Of a DNA stretch of 64,000 nt, positions 63,287 through 64,000 are shown piece after piece. Position 1 is the stretch's first letter; every line of letters starts with the position of its first letter. Under the pieces are notes generated by a model. It did not search any database. It was not told the DNA's origin and was given only the letters and a program-made list of their open reading frames with translations. Position numbers and translations under genes: made by a program. The DNA is from Microbacterium maritypicum (GTDB taxonomy: Bacteria > Actinomycetota > Actinomycetes > Actinomycetales > Microbacteriaceae). The stretch lies in contig NZ_CP168030.1 of the NCBI RefSeq assembly GCF_041529975.1, forward strand, positions 1,612,001 to 1,676,000. Reading direction: 5' to 3'.

Positions 63287-64000
63287 ACGAGAAAGAGTTC
63301 GCAGAGCTCGCGGCGGGTGCCGCCCTGCACGCGCTGTCGGCAGACGACGAGCGCCGTTTCCGTGACGCATTCGCCGCGCACCCCGAGTGGCAGGCCATCG
63401 TCGAGGCGGATGCCGGTGCGGCCGGGCTGCTCGCCGAGACGGCCGCGACGGTCGATCCGCCCGCGAGCATCCGGTCCGCCCTGCTCGCGCAGATCGCCGT
63501 CACGCCACAGAGAATCGAGTCGGACGGCGACGAGCCGCGTGCGGCCGCTCCAGCACCGGAGAGCTTCACGACGGAGGAGGCCGCCGCCGAATCCCCGAAG
63601 CCGCGCCGATGGACTCGCACGGTGTTCGCGTTGGCCGCGTGCCTCGCCCTCCTCGTCGGCGTCGGCATCGGCGCAGTGGCTCTGAATCAGCAGCTGAACC
63701 GCCCCGCGAGCGTGGTCGCCCTGCAGGAGATCGAAGCGGCGGGAGACGCCGAGCAGGCGACGGTCGCGCTCGATGACGGCGGAACGGCGACGGCGCACTG
63801 GTCGGGCTCGGTCGGCAAGGCCGTGCTCGTGGCCGACGGGCTCCCGAATCCCGGGGAGGGCGAGACCTACGAACTCTGGTTCGTGCGCGGTGACGCCCCC
63901 GTCTCGGCAGGCGTGTTCGATGTCGACGGCGGTGAGGCGACAGCCCTGCTCGATGGCGACATGCAGGCAGGAGATGCGATCGCGGTGACCGTCGAACAGG
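63283..64000 (+). CDS. rskA: Anti-sigma-K factor RskA-like, 3'-truncated by window
   Basis: The visible 239 residues have an N-terminal cytoplasmic anti-sigma region (AGAALHALSADDERRFRDAF, HPEWQAIVEAD), one membrane span (TVFALAACLALLVGVGIGAVAL) and the start of an extracytoplasmic RskA domain (TAHWSGSVGKAVLVADGLP, ETYELWFVRG). The start overlaps sigK by 4 bp. It should hold SigK inactive until cut by regulated proteolysis. The C-terminus is outside the window. Confidence 0.9.
   Translation, partial: MNEKEFAELAAGAALHALSADDERRFRDAFAAHPEWQAIVEADAGAAGLLAETAATVDPPASIRSALLAQIAVTPQRIESDGDEPRAAAPAPESFTTEEAAAESPKPRRWTRTVFALAACLALLVGVGIGAVALNQQLNRPASVVALQEIEAAGDAEQATVALDDGGTATAHWSGSVGKAVLVADGLPNPGEGETYELWFVRGDAPVSAGVFDVDGGEATALLDGDMQAGDAIAVTVEQ

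Overview
The window is high-GC actinobacterial DNA with tightly packed genes, many 4-bp ATGA/GTGA overlaps and many GTG starts. Gene content, the family of precursor peptides at the left edge and the actinobacterial gene order (ponA2-like PBP, metallophosphoesterase, RidA, acsA, 6C RNA, Tad locus, topA, tmk, holB) point to Microbacteriaceae, most likely Microbacterium. The species call is inference; no 16S rRNA is present.

Left edge (1-5137): the downstream part of a ribosomally made peptide cluster. Three small precursor genes (the first cut by the window edge) end in hydrophobic helical cores with a C-terminal Thr. They are followed by a hairpin, a SAM methyltransferase, an M50 intramembrane metalloprotease with an N-terminal PqqD-like region, and a three-gene ABC exporter. 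This matches the daptide class (C-terminal Thr converted to a dimethylated diamine); the RRE protein, oxidative decarboxylase and aminotransferase expected for it would lie left of the window.

5201-31915 is mostly housekeeping: tRNA hydroxylase TrhO; a MoxR/DUF58/transglutaminase operon; SRP RNA; rhomboid and a lysozyme-like protein; pta-ackA; beta-phosphoglucomutase with a GH65 phosphorylase; dnaX-recR; aspartokinase and aspartate-semialdehyde dehydrogenase; mqo; tdk; an LldR-type regulator with twin operators next to lldD; then DUF1295, HAD and VanZ-like genes. Acetate, lactate and malate genes (pta-ackA, acsA, lldD, mqo) all fall in this stretch and the next.

31993-40743: tRNA-Pro, metallophosphoesterase, a PASTA class A penicillin-binding protein, DUF4177 and RidA proteins, acsA, a 6C small RNA and the start of a Tad/Flp pilus operon (tadA, tadB). 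The pilin gene of that operon is split by an 8.5-kb integrated element (about 40909-49418). The element has a large serine integrase, a RecA-fold ATPase, a terminase-small-subunit-like protein, several unknown small genes, three predicted membrane-anchored proteins and a cluster of TGTCC/GGACA half sites. It carries no recognisable capsid, tail, large terminase or conjugation genes, so it looks like a phage satellite or other small integrative element. The rest of the pilus operon (pilin 3' end, two TadE-like genes) resumes at 49419.

50289-59981: topA-tmk-holB, a secreted alpha/beta hydrolase, tRNA-Thr, nicotinamidase, DUF1697, a CGNR zinc-finger protein, a DJ-1/PfpI protein, a small lipoprotein and tRNA-Lys.

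Right edge (60116-64000): an MPT70/MPT83-like fasciclin lipoprotein diverging from dipZ, followed by sigK-like sigma factor and an RskA-like anti-sigma factor (cut by the window end). The two divergent genes share near-identical SigK-type promoters, so the regulator and its targets sit together here, whereas in Mycobacterium tuberculosis they are at separate loci.
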